Shown: positions 10,497-20,853 of the stretch, piece after piece
How positions within the stretch are numbered: position 1 is the stretch's first letter
Layout of the letters: every line of letters begins with the position of its first letter
From: Paralithodes platypus
Taxonomy: Eukaryota; Arthropoda; Malacostraca; Decapoda; Lithodidae
Length of the DNA stretch: 64,000 nt
Assembly: GCA_032716605.1 (NCBI GenBank)
Contig: CM064530.1
Location: forward strand, 7,583,658 to 7,647,657
Reading direction: 5' to 3'
The notes under the pieces: generated by a model
Told to the model about the DNA's origin: nothing
What the model saw: the letters and a program-made list of their open reading frames with translations, nothing else
Databases searched by the model: none
Translations under genes and position numbers: made by a program

Positions 10497-12071
10497 CTCA
10501 GGAATATTGCCAACGGTGTGACAGGACCAGCCTCGGCCAATCCTCATTTACTGTATGAGGTTGGTATGAACATTGTGCAGAAGATGGAAGGTAGCAATGC
10601 TTTTGACTTTTCATTTAGGAAGAAAGATCAAGTTGAGTCGTTGGGTGCAAAGGTTACAATCAGTGCTGAAAAAGTACCAATCGACCCACAGCTCCTTTTC
10701 CAGAGGCTCCTCATCTTTGCTAATAACAGGGACTTAGGTGTTGAAGAGGTCTTTGCGTATGAGTTGTCTAGCTACCCTACTGCTCTGTTCGATAAGTGGG
10801 GGAGGCTCAGGGAAGCCAATAAACCACAGCTAGGAGATGAGATAGCTGCTGTTGTTCCCAAGTCGTCATTGGAATCATTTGAGGAAGAAAGGACTGTGAC
10901 CCATGTTCTGGATGGTGGTTCCTTATTGCAAAGGATTCCATGGAAGAAGGGTGACACATTTGAGGACATTGCAAGCATGTACATGAAGCATGTTTCCAAA
11001 AACTTTCTCAACCCGGTGGTTGTATTCGACGGTTATAAATCAGGACCTACTACCAAGGACATGACACACAATCGACGATCAAAAGGAGTCTTTGGTCAAA
11101 AGGTGATGTTCACTCCAACCATGCCCCTTCGGTCAAAAAAGGAAAACTTCTTGTCAAACTCGGACAATAAGCAAAACTTCATTGACTTATTGTGTGAAAC
11201 ATTCAAGGCAAATGGAATTGACTGTGTCAATGCGCCAGCAGATGCAGATGTCATGATTGCGAAGAAGGGAATTGAGCATGCAAGGGAAACCGTGACATAT
11301 GTGATAGGTGAGGACACAGACTTGTTGGTGCTGTTGTGTCATTATGCGGAACGAGGGATGAATGATTTGTACTTCAAGTCAAGCAAGGAAGGTAGGAAAT
11401 GTTGGCATATTAACTCAGTAGCAGAAGCTCTCGGTGAAAGCATCTGTCGTGTCCTGCCAGTTGTCCATGCACTCTGTGGATGTGACACAACCTCACGACT
11501 GTATGGTATTGGTAAAGGGGCTGCCTTGAGGAAAGTGAGGGAAGACAACGGTTTCTTGAAATGTATAGAAGCATTCTGTTGCCAAAGTGGAAGTAAAGAC
11601 GCGATATCATCAGCTGGTGAAAAGGCCTTGGTTTATTTGTACGGGGGAAAAGGAAATGACACCCTTGACGGACTGCGAAAGACAAAGTTTTGCAACAAGG
11701 TGGCAAAAAGTTCAACTACCATTGAAGTTCACAGCCTTCCCCCAACAACCGATGCAGCCAAATACCACTCGTTCCGAGTTTATTGTCAGGTCCAGGAATG
11801 GATGGGGAACTGTGTGGACCCCGAGAAATGGGGCTGGTGTCTGCGGAAGGGACAGCTTGAACCGAAGACGATGGATTCGCCAGTGGCTCCTGATTCACTA
11901 CTGAAATTGGTCAGATGTCAGTGTAAGGGCAACTGTGACACTCAACGCTGTAGTTGCAAACGGAATGAGCTTGAATGTTCCAGTGCATGTGGTCAATGTA
12001 AAGGACTCTGTCAAAATAGCAACTTTGATGCAAGCACCGATGATCCAAGTGAATACGAACTCCTATCATGA
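10497..12071 (+). CDS. XPG/PIN-like nuclease part of the same element, in frame after one stop codon
   Basis: This segment is in exactly the same frame as 7719-10496 and is separated from it only by TAA 10494-10496. It is open for 524 codons to TGA 12069-12071. There is no ATG near its start; in-frame ATGs come only later, so independent translation is doubtful. Counting from base 10497, acidic motifs of the XPG/FEN/PIN-like fold are visible: VVFDGY (D178), DADVMIA (from 249), GEDTDLLVLL (D273, D275) and HALCGCDTTS (D330). The C-terminus (from about 474) is Cys-rich with CQCKGNC and CSCKRNELEC, like CXC/CRC domains. Either a single nonsense mutation or stop readthrough would explain the split. 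Confidence 0.75.
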   Translation, partial: LRNIANGVTGPASANPHLLYEVGMNIVQKMEGSNAFDFSFRKKDQVESLGAKVTISAEKVPIDPQLLFQRLLIFANNRDLGVEEVFAYELSSYPTALFDKWGRLREANKPQLGDEIAAVVPKSSLESFEEERTVTHVLDGGSLLQRIPWKKGDTFEDIASMYMKHVSKNFLNPVVVFDGYKSGPTTKDMTHNRRSKGVFGQKVMFTPTMPLRSKKENFLSNSDNKQNFIDLLCETFKANGIDCVNAPADADVMIAKKGIEHARETVTYVIGEDTDLLVLLCHYAERGMNDLYFKSSKEGRKCWHINSVAEALGESICRVLPVVHALCGCDTTSRLYGIGKGAALRKVREDNGFLKCIEAFCCQSGSKDAISSAGEKALVYLYGGKGNDTLDGLRKTKFCNKVAKSSTTIEVHSLPPTTDAAKYHSFRVYCQVQEWMGNCVDPEKWGWCLRKGQLEPKTMDSPVAPDSLLKLVRCQCKGNCDTQRCSCKRNELECSSACGQCKGLCQNSNFDASTDDPSEYELLS

Positions 12072-12214
12072 ATTACATAATTGGCTCTGAATGACGTCAT
12101 ACTACGTCATGGTTTTTTTTTTTTTTTATAAAAAAGAGGGACAACAGGTCAAAAAAACCCATACAAGCACAAAGTGCCTGTGTCACCCCTTGTGAAAGAG
12201 ACAGTTCAGCCTGT
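12072..12214. other. 3' non-coding part of the transposon
   Basis: Holds the palindromic TGACGTCA-type sites just after the stop codon and a poly-T run near 12112-12127, then runs into the right inverted repeat. Confidence 0.5.
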
Positions 12215-12532
12215 CTGTAAGGTTTTTCGGCTGTAAATTAACCACTTTCCAGGTGTCCAAAAGTTGGAGACTTTTTATATGTTCATCAGAGGGACCTAAT
12301 AAACAAGTTAAAGCCAAAAAAACGTTGTTTGTAATACATTTATAGGGTCTAGGAGCAACCAGAAAAAAGTTATCTGTAAATTGAAGCTTTGGACGGCGGC
12401 CATCTTGAATTTATGCAAATTAACCACTTTCCCAGTGTCCAAAAGTTGGAGACTTTTTATATGTTCATCAGAGGGACCTAATAAACAAGTTAAAGCCAAA
12501 AAACCTTCTATTGCAATTTGTTCTAGGTCCAG
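12215..12532. repeat. Right inverted terminal repeat of the transposon
   Basis: Reverse complement of 7259-7574 with few differences, including the duplicated internal block. It ends at GTTCTAGGTCCAG. The outermost roughly 14 bases of the left end (CAGTCAAAGTAGGG) have no counterpart here, so this end is truncated or diverged. Confidence 0.85.
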
Positions 12533-13380
12533 TTAAATGATTGCTAGATTTACTGGACTAAAAGGATATGCTGGAGTTCTGCTACAAGGTTTGGGGGGTT
12601 AGGGTGACTAGCATAATGATCTACCTAGAGTGGCAAGCAGTCTAGATAGTGACATTATAGGTAGTCTAAGGGGGGTCAAGGTAAGTGTCTTCCTTCCTTG
12701 CTAGTTCGTGGAACTATCAGAACCAGGTAGCAAAAAGAGAATCCAGAAAGGGGAGCCCAAAGTGGGTTGCCCAAAATTAGTCCTCTTCCTGATGGGGGGA
12801 ACCCGATCTGGTAGATCTCAAGTTACTACACTATCCTCATAATCCCTTGAACAAAACAAGGTAGGAATCCTTTGGTACTTGGTTTGTGCACCGCATCGAA
12901 GGCCAGAAAGGGGGAGCCCAAAGTGGGTTGCCCAAGCTAGTCCTCTTCCTGATGGGGGGAACCCGGTCTGGTAGATCTTCGATCACAGCACACAACTGAC
13001 AAGTTGAACACCAGCTATCTCTGGCTGTTCTTACCCTGAACTAAATAATACCAAATGGCAAGCTTAGTTCTGATGTCCAGGCTGGGTGAGTATAAGGCAA
13101 TCTTCTTGCCCCTACTTAAGGCGCCCGGCTTGAGAGGATCAAGGGCGCTGGGGTGGTGGTTATGTCCTTGTAGCTCTGGGGGTGGCGCGCCTGGACTCTG
13201 GCTGTACCTTGTAGCTAGATGCCCCCGGGCAGATTCTGTTATAAGATGGGGGTGATCACTTCCTGGTGGGAGAGGAAGTGGATGAGAAATGGCATGTGCA
13301 GGAGTAGGGTTGGCTGCAGGTTTAGTGGCAGCTAGAGATGCGGTCTTATCATCCTGAGACCGCATCTCACTTATATATTT
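12533..13380. repeat. Unassigned flank with a 161-bp direct duplication
   Basis: The block GAGCCCAAAGTGGGTTGCCC followed by CTCTTCCTGATGGGGGGAAC occurs at 12753 and again at 12914. I see no coding potential that looks real in the surrounding 850 bp; the open frames at 13015-13365 are GC-rich and match nothing I know. Confidence 0.6.
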
Positions 13381-13982
13381 TATTTATCAATTAGTCTTAT
13401 TTATTAGTTTATTCTATTAATTAATTAATTGTATTATAGTGTATTTTTTCTATGTGGATGAGGGAGACAAAAGGCAAATATGCCTGTGACGAGTGCCTCT
13501 CCCAGAGTTGAAAGAGTGACAGGGCCAAAATCAAAGAATGTTCGAGCCAAAATGTCTGGACACATGGAGTTTGAAGCAATTTCAGTCATAGGATGAGGGA
13601 AATATGGATTCAGGGAGAGAGTTCCAGAGCTCAGCTGTTGAATAGAAGAAAGATTGGGAATAGCCTATCGTTCCACTCTTGAATTGGAGAGTTGTACAGA
13701 GTAGGGTGGGATTGTGTTGCAAGACGGGTAGCCTACTACATAACCTATGTAGTATACACTGAGAGGTTTATGAGGAACACTGATTATTGTAGTAGCGGTA
13801 GGGAGGATCAGCAAGAGGCACGAGAAAGGAAACAGAGGTGACAGGAGAACACATATAACAGTTGGCCCACATAAAGCAAGCATACAAGCATTCAGAAGCA
13901 CCAATCACTCATCAGCTCCCGAAATCAGTGGTTTCACCTCAGATATGTTATGGATGGATTCCATTAATGTGATGGGTAGGTC
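13381..13982. repeat. Dispersed repeat; part matches the insertion at 62901-63031
   Basis: Bases about 13785-13895 are the reverse complement of the 131-bp insertion at 62901-63031 (shared GAATGCTTGTNTGCTTGC and CTCTTGCTGATCCTCC blocks). The rest (13381-13784 and 13896-13982) is AT-rich or anonymous. Confidence 0.55.
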
Positions 13983-14112
13983 TAAAAAACTGTCCCTTGT
14001 GCTATCCTTCTACTCTAAACTTTCCCTCTTACTAACGTTTCTGAGTCAGTACCGATACAAAGGTCAGCCCTGTGGACCTGCGCGGTCTGCGGGCGGGTTC
14101 TAAAGAAGAAGA
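13983..14112. repeat. Dispersed repeat pair, copy a
   Basis: The run from CTATCCTTCTACTCTAAAC through TTTCTGAGTCAGTACCGAT to GGTCTGCGGGCGG recurs at 15216-15347 in the same orientation, one copy on each side of DNAJC25 exon 1. This suggests a duplicated or transposed unit. Confidence 0.7.
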
Positions 14113-14334
14113 GACAAATTTCCGTAGCCAATGCGATTTTATTCGATAAAACTAGTGTTTCTTATTGAAATATATTATATATATTTATATTTATTGTGAA
14201 TTATTTAAAGTCTTGTTGAGAATAACATATATTTTAAAATCTGCTATAACATTTGTCCAATATATTTTATTCTGAATCGTCAGTGGGTTGATGTCAGTGA
14301 GAGAGAGTAGTCGTGCGTTTTCCGGCACTCTTTG

Positions 14335-14437
14335 ATGATGTGGCGAATATTATTAATCTTCTCCCTCTCCGTCGTCTTCCAGCCCGCTCATGGCTACGTG
14401 GAGGACTACTACTGCGGGGAGAACAACTGCTATGACT
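14335..14437 (+). CDS. DNAJC25: DNAJC25 exon 1: signal peptide and start of J domain
   Basis: First coding exon of a six-exon, 334-aa DNAJC25 homologue (human protein 360 aa). Two adjacent ATGs (14335, 14338) both suit. The exon encodes a hydrophobic signal sequence (residues 1-20, cut likely after HG), then YCGENNCYD, the family's YCG..NCY signature. It ends in phase 1 at a GTGGGT donor. DNAJC25 proteins (C. elegans DNJ-2 group) are membrane-anchored J-domain co-chaperones that stimulate Hsp70 partners; a lumen-facing J domain is inferred from the signal peptide. The region upstream to about 14227 is duplicated at 1816-1945. No TATA box is obvious. Confidence 0.88.
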
Positions 14438-15215
14438 GTGGGTATTATATTTTGACCTGTATGTGGAAATAAAAATGTGATTTCTCCCGCAGCCCTCCGT
14501 ATTGACAGCTTGCGTCATCGGCTTCTGCTCTTGACCGCACATGTCTTGCTCTGTTAGACACTTCAGCCTTATTTATATACATTATGGCCTAACTTGAAAC
14601 CCCGTGAAGACATAGCCTAGCTCAGATAAATTTGATATCTAACTTTGTATTTTATTATTGTAGCCTAGGGCCTAGGCCTAGGCTATGTAGTTTGTCGGTA
14701 TCTTTTTTCGGGATCTAAAAATCATCTCTAGGCCTAGGCTATTCTCACAGCTGTGACTGTCACCTCGATTTTTTTTTTTTTTTTTTTACCGTAGGCCCTA
14801 GGCTAGGTTAGGCCTAGGTTAATATGAGTTTGTGTAACTTGTGTTAGGCATAGGCTTAAATCATTGTAGTCTAGGCTATGCCTGTGTTTTTATTGTACTA
14901 GGCTAGCCTAAGTCTATTTAGCCTAGGCCTAGTACATTTTCAAAATGTGCAGTTGTGGCAGGATTTCCAGCGGTAAGATCCTGTGTAGCAGAGAGACGAG
15001 TTGGAGAGGAGAGGTACATGAGGAATAGAGTTGGGGAGAGGGGGTGGGAGAAGATTAAGCAGAGAGAAGATAGAGGGGTAGGGGCGCTATTGGGGTTAAC
15101 ACAGGAGATGGAAACACAAGACATGCCACATGGAGATGGTGAAGAGGATGTTGGAGAAAATGTGGAGGAAGAGAAATGGGTAGGGGGGGGGGGGGGGGGT
15201 TATAAAAAAAAAAAA
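14438..15215. other. Intron 1 start: CCTAGG-rich and low-complexity
   Basis: Bases 14590-14940 are packed with AGGCCTAGGC-type palindromes and carry a poly-T run (14769-14787). A poly-G tract of about 17 lies at 15183-15199, followed by poly-A. The open frame across 14955-15260 is purine-rich low complexity and not convincing. Confidence 0.6.
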
Positions 15216-15347
15216 AACTGTCTCTTAAACTATCCTTCTACTCTAAACTTTCCCTCCTAGGCTACTAACGTTTCTGAGCCAGTACCGATTTAAAGGTCAG
15301 CCCTGTGGATCTACACGGTCTGCGGGCGGTTTCGATAGAAGAAGAAG
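15216..15347. repeat. Dispersed repeat pair, copy b
   Basis: Same-orientation relative of 13983-14112, with a small insertion (AGGCTA). Confidence 0.7.
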
Positions 15348-15536
15348 GAGGAACGATAAATCTACAGTTTAACAGTTAGCCTATAGGCCTACTACCCTTA
15401 TTTTGTCACTAGGCCTATTCTGTTGGTACTAATGGTTAATATTATTAGTAGGCCTAGTAGACTTAGGCTAGTATGGTTTGATGATGCGCGGAAATGAAAT
15501 AGATAGCCTACATTGAAGTACCGGTATTACAATACC

Positions 15537-15625
15537 GCGAACCCATAAACAGGGAACATGAGCTGGGTTTAGACGGTCGCGCACCCATAAACAGGGAACG
15601 TGAGCTGGGTTTAGACCGTCGGCGA
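15537..15625. repeat. 42-bp tandem duplication
   Basis: ACCCATAAACAGGGAAC and GTGAGCTGGGTTTAGAC-type blocks occur at 15541 and 15583. Short TTAGGTTAGG motifs follow. Bases 15348-15536 show nothing else. Confidence 0.75.
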
Positions 15626-15779
15626 GACAGGTTAGGTTAGGCTAGGCTAATGTTAAAAATACTAAAATGCGACGGTCCTCGGTATTAAACAACACTGTAG
15701 CCTATATCAAATACAAAATAAAAAACAACAACAATTTTAACTGAAAACCTCTTATCTAGTTGGTGATTTCCATACCTTA

Positions 15780-16045
15780 GTGATAGTAAAGAGGCAAAAG
15801 AGTCAAAGCTCATAAGGGGTGCCTCTTCTCATTTTCCTTTCAGTCTCAAACTGGTCCTATCTATTTTTAAACATATTTATACTTGTGCTGCTAACTACGG
15901 TACCTTTTCAGTGAGACTGTTCCATTTATTCACGATTCTCGATTTTAAAAACTTATTCCGTTTGGTGGTTCTGTGACGGGGCTTCAACAACTTCATGCTG
16001 TGTCCTCTTGTCTCCATATGATAAATTGGTATTTATCAAGGAAAC
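15780..16045 (-). mobile_element. LINE C-terminal fragment (CR1/L2-like)
   Basis: On the minus strand, 16045 down to about 15910 reads ETRGHSMKLLKPRHRT then RIVNKWNSLTEK, the typical end of a CR1/L2-type reverse transcriptase ORF. The fragment is truncated on the 5' side at about 16045. Confidence 0.65.
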
Positions 16046-16440
16046 CAACCAACTTTTATTTTGTGATTTTTGTTTTTAGCCTAGCTAGTTTTCATCATTA
16101 GGCTATACAGTGGTTGTCATTTATTAGAATCTCCGGATAAACCGTTTTCAATTACTTTGAAAAAGTTAATATTTACCTCATGTTATCCACAGCCAAAGCT
16201 GAAGATTGCGGAGTAAATACCGTAGACTTCATTCAATTTTTGTTTTGTTTGGCGACTCGACCTTTTATTAATCAAATACCAAACCAGCAGGGGTGTGGGG
16301 GCAGCAGCCCCCACCTAATATACTAGGTTAGGTAAGGTTGTTAGGTTAGGCTAATATTACCCCTTATTTTTGTCTTTTACCCCTCAATTTCCCTGTCCTG
16401 TACTTCATAGCCCTCCCCACTATCGGGGTCCGTATCTTAA
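16046..16440. repeat. Dispersed repeat 'B' left part, with a GC-rich hairpin
   Basis: Bases 16235-16440 match 24885-25060, including a GTGGGGGCAGCAGCCCCCAC hairpin and CTAATATACTAGGTTAGG. Bases 16046-16140 are an inverted relative of 18780-18895. The right end stops at CGTATCTTAA, where a TTAA element is inserted; the repeat resumes at 18751. Confidence 0.75.
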
Positions 16441-16596
16441 TCCTCCAGCCCCGGCTATGTATTCCATACCGAAACCCGGGTGTTTTGGCCGAAAAACTTC
16501 TACGCCTAGGCTACCGTATCTTTCTTATTCTGACTGCTTCCGCATTCCCGTGCATCCCCAAGCGTAGATGTGTTTCGTACCTGTAGAATGGCATTA

Positions 16597-17737
16597 AGTA
16601 GATCCCAGGGATCGGTACTAGGACCAATTCTCTTTCTAATTTACATCAACGACATTGATGAGCGTCTCACCTGTACAATCTCAAAATTTGCTGACGATAC
16701 AAAAATTGCAAATAGCGTACTCTCAAAAGAACAAGTTGACGATATGCAACACAATCTAGATAAATTGTCATGTTGGGCCCAAATTTGGCAAATGAGTTTC
16801 AATGCGGATAAATGTAAAGTACTACATGTCGGATACCTAAATGAGAAAGCAAACTATTCGATGAATGGCACTCAGCTTAAGAATGTAAACAGAGAAACCG
16901 ATCTGGGAGTAACAATATCGAGTAACCTAAAACCGAGTCAACAATGTTCAGAAGTTGTTAAGAAGGCAAACAAAATAATTGGCTTTATTGGCAGGTCATT
17001 TGAGCATAAATCCAAAGAAGTTATCCTAACCCTTTACAATTCCTTAGTCCGCCCTCTTCTGGAATACTGCGTTCAATCCTGGTGCCCTTATTACCAAAAA
17101 GATATAAACAAGCTAGAACGAGTTCAACGTAGAGTTACCAAAATGATACCTAGCCTAAAGAACAAACCATACGAAGAGCGTCTTAGAGAATTAAATCTAT
17201 TTCCTTTAACCCAGCGCAGATTAAGAGGTGACTTAATTCAAGTGTTCAAAATCATCAAAGGCATCGACAATATGAACTGTAGTAAGTACTTCACTATCGA
17301 CCAATCTAATTACACGCGGGGAAACGGTTGCAAAATTATTTGAAAATCTTTTAACTCGCACGAATCTAAGAATTTCTTCTTCAATCGAGTTGTCAACTTG
17401 TGGAATGGGCTTCCCCGAAACGTTATAGACTGCATCACCGTTGATTCATTTAAACTCCGCCTAGACAAATATCTCTCATCAAACCCGCGACTGACTGCGT
17501 TTGTAAATGAATAACTTTATTTTATCCCCCCCTCAGTTACTAACCCATCTGTCCTCTACTAACTTCCTAATCCTGCCACGGACATTAGTTCCAGGGCAGT
17601 AATTCCCTTTCCAATGTTCCCTTACCCACTCTAAACCACTGTTTGGACACTTGATCCTCAGTGTTTTGGAGGACAAGTAACCTAGAAGGGTCACTAGATC
17701 TGTTGTTGCTTGATTTCCTTTGTACTCCTTTGTACTT
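16597..17737 (+). mobile_element. CR1/L2-like LINE, 5'-truncated, with internal stop
   Basis: Starts inside the reverse transcriptase at QGSVLGPILF, continues through the catalytic FADDT and the YCVQSWCPYY region, and ends at TAA 17511-17513 after WNGLPRNVI. One in-frame TGA at 17341-17343 interrupts it, so the copy is dead. The 3' tail is a short repeat of TTTGTACT type before the MITE sequence resumes. Confidence 0.85.
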
Positions 17738-17831
17738 TGTACTCTCTAAGTCAACTGGTTCAGTTGTGATGATGATTTCATTGGAGATAACTTTATGGCA
17801 AAAACAGCCACTTTACACTACTGTACTTTTC

Positions 17832-18533
17832 GATACCTTACCTTTTGATGTGTTCGCCGCTCTTCTAGCGGCACCAAGGAGCCCGACGCCCCTCGTTATG
17901 GGTGGTGATCTGGTGCAGTAGACTGTTTGAAGCGACAGCTCGCTCCCTTGCGAGGATGGGCTCGTCTGGCACTTTTTGCAGTTCGACATCTAGGGCTCTC
18001 TTGAAGTTGTCTAACGAGATGTCCCTCATGTCTCTTACTCGCCGTGGGAGTTTGTTGAAGAGACGTGGGCCTCTGTGTGATAACCAGCCCTCTCGCAGAG
18101 AGCCCATAGCACCCCTGTTATTCATCCGGGGGATTTCGCATTCCCAGCCTCTCCTATCACTGAATTTCATGACTATCGGAGTATGTAGGTTTGGTACTAA
18201 ACCCTCTGCGATTTTCCACGTGTATATTATTAGGTAACGTTCTCTTCTACGTTCCAGTGAGTACAGATTCAGTGCTCTTAAACGCTCCCAATAGTGTAGA
18301 TGTTTTATCGAACTTATATGCGAAGTGAAATTTCTTTGTACACTCTCTATGTCATTTATTTCACCTGCTTTGTATGGGGATGTTAATACGCGACAGTATT
18401 CAAGCCGCGGTAGCACTAGAGATTTGAAGAGCGTTATCATAGGCAATTCCCCGCGTGTTTTAAAAGTACGCAGAATCCAACCCGTTAGACGTTTCACAGC
18501 CGCCACTTTGACCTGGTTATGTACTTTGAAATT
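17832..18533 (-). mobile_element. LINE 3' fragment (CR1/L2-like) inside the MITE
   Basis: Minus-strand frame from about 18530 to 17865 encodes LTGWILRTFKTRG, SLVLPRLEYC, YWERLRALNLYSLERRRERY and LFNKLPRRVRD, the thumb/C-terminal part of a LINE polymerase. The 3' tail is a GATACCTTTT-type repeat. A second 3' piece of the same family is at 39187-39407. The ATG-proximal MRRLFVCACM stretch belongs to the MITE. Confidence 0.85.
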
Positions 18534-18750
18534 TAACAATAACATACAGGCACACACGAACAAGCGACGCACTCCTTCTTGTGGCCGGAGATGCGGGGCG
18601 TCGGTCCAGCCGGCTGTTGTTTACATGCGTCGGACCGACGCCTCGCACACCAAGCTTACAGGCTTTGAGCTCATGGGTCTTTAAGAGCCCTTCCGGGTAG
18701 CTCGGGTGTGTTTTTTATGGGCGTTCAAGAGCCCTTCCGGGGCTGGAGGG

Positions 18751-18958
18751 TTAAGATTGTTGGATAATGGGGAAAACGTTTTTCCGGAGATTCTAATTAA
18801 TGACAACTACTGTAGGCTATAATGATGAAAACTAGCTAAAACCAAAAAAAAAATCACGAAATAAAAGTTGGTTGGTTTCCTTGATATTTTCCGATAAATT
18901 TTGGTATATTCCTGCGTAGTCCTAACGGTATGCATTATATCTCAAGAACTGGGCAGTG
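18751..18958. repeat. Dispersed repeat 'B' right part
   Basis: Continues repeat B after the MITE: AAGATTGTTGGATAATGGGG onward, matching 25053-25195 where nothing is inserted. Confidence 0.75.
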
Positions 18959-20317
18959 TTATAGCATATTTGTTGTTTGTACATATATATGTATTATGTA
19001 TGTTGCTTTGTAGTATACACTTACACTTACACTTACACTTAGTTGTATTCCGTCCGTTAGTGACACAGTTGAGCTGGGGCTCCACTGCGACCATGCAGCT
19101 CCCTTTCTTCCACTCTCCATTCCAGAAGTCGGTTGGAGTTGGTGCTGGGGTATCCTGGTGTTGGTGGCCGGTCCGGTATTTTGGCCAGCCACATGTCCAA
19201 GTGTTTCTTGAAGGTGTCTGGAGACACCCCGGTCATGTTCCTGAGAGGGGCTGGTATACAGTTGAACAGTCTGGTTCCATTGTATGTAAAGCTGTGATGG
19301 ATCAGGGATTTGATTTTTTGTGTTGATCCCGGCGTAGTCCTCACATAGCACAGCCTCCCTCGCCTTTGGTGCTGAGTCTCTTGGATGTTTGGATTTGGTA
19401 CCTTTTTTTTCCAAAATCTTCCAGACGTAGATGATGATGTATCTCTCCCTACGTCTTTGAAGTGAGTACAGCTGCAGCTCCTTAAGTCTCTCCCAGTAGT
19501 TAAAGTGTTGAAACCCATGGATTTTACTGGTGAATGTCCTCTGGGTGGCTTCAATTTCTGTTATTTCTCCTACTTTTTGGGGAGACCAGAGCTGGGAGCA
19601 GTACTCCAGTCGTGGTAGGACCAGTGACTTCCACAGTGTTAGCATACACCTCTCATTTCTTGTGTGGAAGGTTCTCAGGATCCAGCCTGCTATTTGTTTT
19701 GCTGTTGTTGTGGCTTTGGTAATATGCTGGGAAAAAGTGGCGTCACTGCTTATATTTACTCCCAAGTCCTTCACTGTGTCCTTGGCGGTAATTTCTTGCT
19801 GTCCACTTTTGTAGTTGGTGTCGTTTTGTAGTGCTCTCTTGTTCCCGTACCTTAGAAGCTCGAACTTGTCTCCGTTTAGGGCCATGTTGTTTTCTTCTGC
19901 CCACTTCAGGATTTTGTCCAAGTCTTGTTGTAGTAGCTGAGCATCATGTTGTGAGGTGATTTTCTTCATGAGTCTGGTGTCGTCTGCAAACGATGTGGCT
20001 GTTGAGTGTTCCAGGTCCCTGTCGATGTCTCCTATCATGATGAGGAATAGGAGAGGTCCCAGTACTGATCCTTGTGGTACTCCGCTGATGACCCCACCTG
20101 CTTCTGATAGGCTTCCTTGAACCGTGACTCTTTGTTTTCTGTTGGTGATGAAGCTGTGGAGCCATCTTCCAAGGTCTCCCCCTATTCCCAGTGATTTGAG
20201 TTTATGTAGAAGGATCCCATGGTCCACCTTGTCAAAAGCTTTGGCGAAATCTAGATATATGACGTCTACATTTTCTCCGTCTTGAATATCCTGTAGGATT
20301 TTGTCGTAGTGTGATAG

Positions 20318-20728
20318 TTGTTGTTGTTGTTCCCCCAAGCTGCCTGGCCGAACAGCCCCAAGGCCCTGAGCAAGGCCAAGGCCACAACCGAGCGCCCCCA
20401 CAGAACCCTCCCCGCCGACCACAATAAAGCCTGGGTGACCGAAGCCACTCCATGGCGGGGAGCTGAGGAGGGTGCGGAAATGCCCGGGAAACCAAAGCCC
20501 CACCCAGGGCCCTGTGTCCCTCAGCAATTATGAAGAGAAAGTTGAGGGGCAAGGGAAAAATGTGACGCTTTGGCTTCCAATCTTGGTAGATTGGGAGGTC
20601 AATCCACGTTAGAGACGCCGTCACTTGAGATCTAGAAAATATATAAGTAAAAGGAACAGTCAGAGTAAGCTATGGGTATGGCAGAGATTGCTCAGTTCTC
20701 ACTCTGATAGACCAGCCCATTACCACAT
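20318..20728 (-). mobile_element. SINE with (AAC)n tail and 12-bp target duplication
   Basis: A 411-bp insertion flanked by GTAGTGTGATAG at 20306-20317 and 20729-20740. In minus orientation it begins with the GGGCTGGTCTATCAGAGTGA region and ends GGGGGAACAACAAC. Related pieces lie at 24572-24786, 49543-49620, 51944-51990, 53128-53402 and 56919-57048. Confidence 0.85.
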
Positions 20729-20853
20729 GTAGTGTGATAGTAGTTGTGAGAGGCAGGAGCGGCCTTTTCTAAAGCCATGTTGCCCCTCGTTGAACGCCTC
20801 GTTATCTTCCAGGAAGCTGACCATCTTAGCTCGTATTGTTCTTTCTATGATTT

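Larger units (their letters stand above)
7245..12532 (+). mobile_element. Academ-like DNA transposon, about 5.3 kb
   Basis: Long inverted repeats (7259-7574 and 12215-12532) bracket one large coding region. It encodes an N-terminal Cys/His zinc-binding part, a transposase-like part, an XPG/PIN-like nuclease part and a C-terminal Cys-rich CXC-type region. A transposase combined with an XPG-like nuclease in one element is the hallmark I know for the Academ superfamily; that assignment is by architecture, not by a search. The left end sits in the 153-bp satellite while the right flank is not satellite, so the right end is rearranged or the element marks a former array edge. No clear target duplication is visible. 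Confidence 0.7.
16441..18750 (+). mobile_element. TTAA-flanked MITE (family A) enlarged by two LINE insertions
   Basis: TTAA flanks at 16437-16440 and 18751-18754; ends TCCTCCAGCCCCGG and CCGGGGCTGGAGGG form the inverted repeats. Own sequence is 16441-16596, 17738-17831 and 18534-18750. It matches 37002-37461 and, inverted, 38243-38721, which lack the two LINEs. The unoccupied version of its target is seen at 25050-25075. Confidence 0.85.

Noticed and set aside
14955..15260. 101-codon frame in DNAJC25 intron 1
   Set aside because: Purine-rich low-complexity sequence running into poly-G and poly-A.
16296..16325. Helitron 3' end (hairpin followed by CTAAT)
   Set aside because: In other copies the homology continues past the hairpin and the CTRR-like bases are not kept, so this is not a terminus.
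17865..18572. 235-codon minus-strand frame as a gene
   Set aside because: LINE thumb and C-terminal region, with a start supplied by the surrounding MITE.
18959..20527. 522-codon minus-strand open frame looking like a long protein
   Set aside because: It is a chimera: the N-terminal part is SINE sequence inserted with a 12-bp duplication, the rest is LINE reverse transcriptase, and the last part is in the wrong frame after a T-run frameshift.
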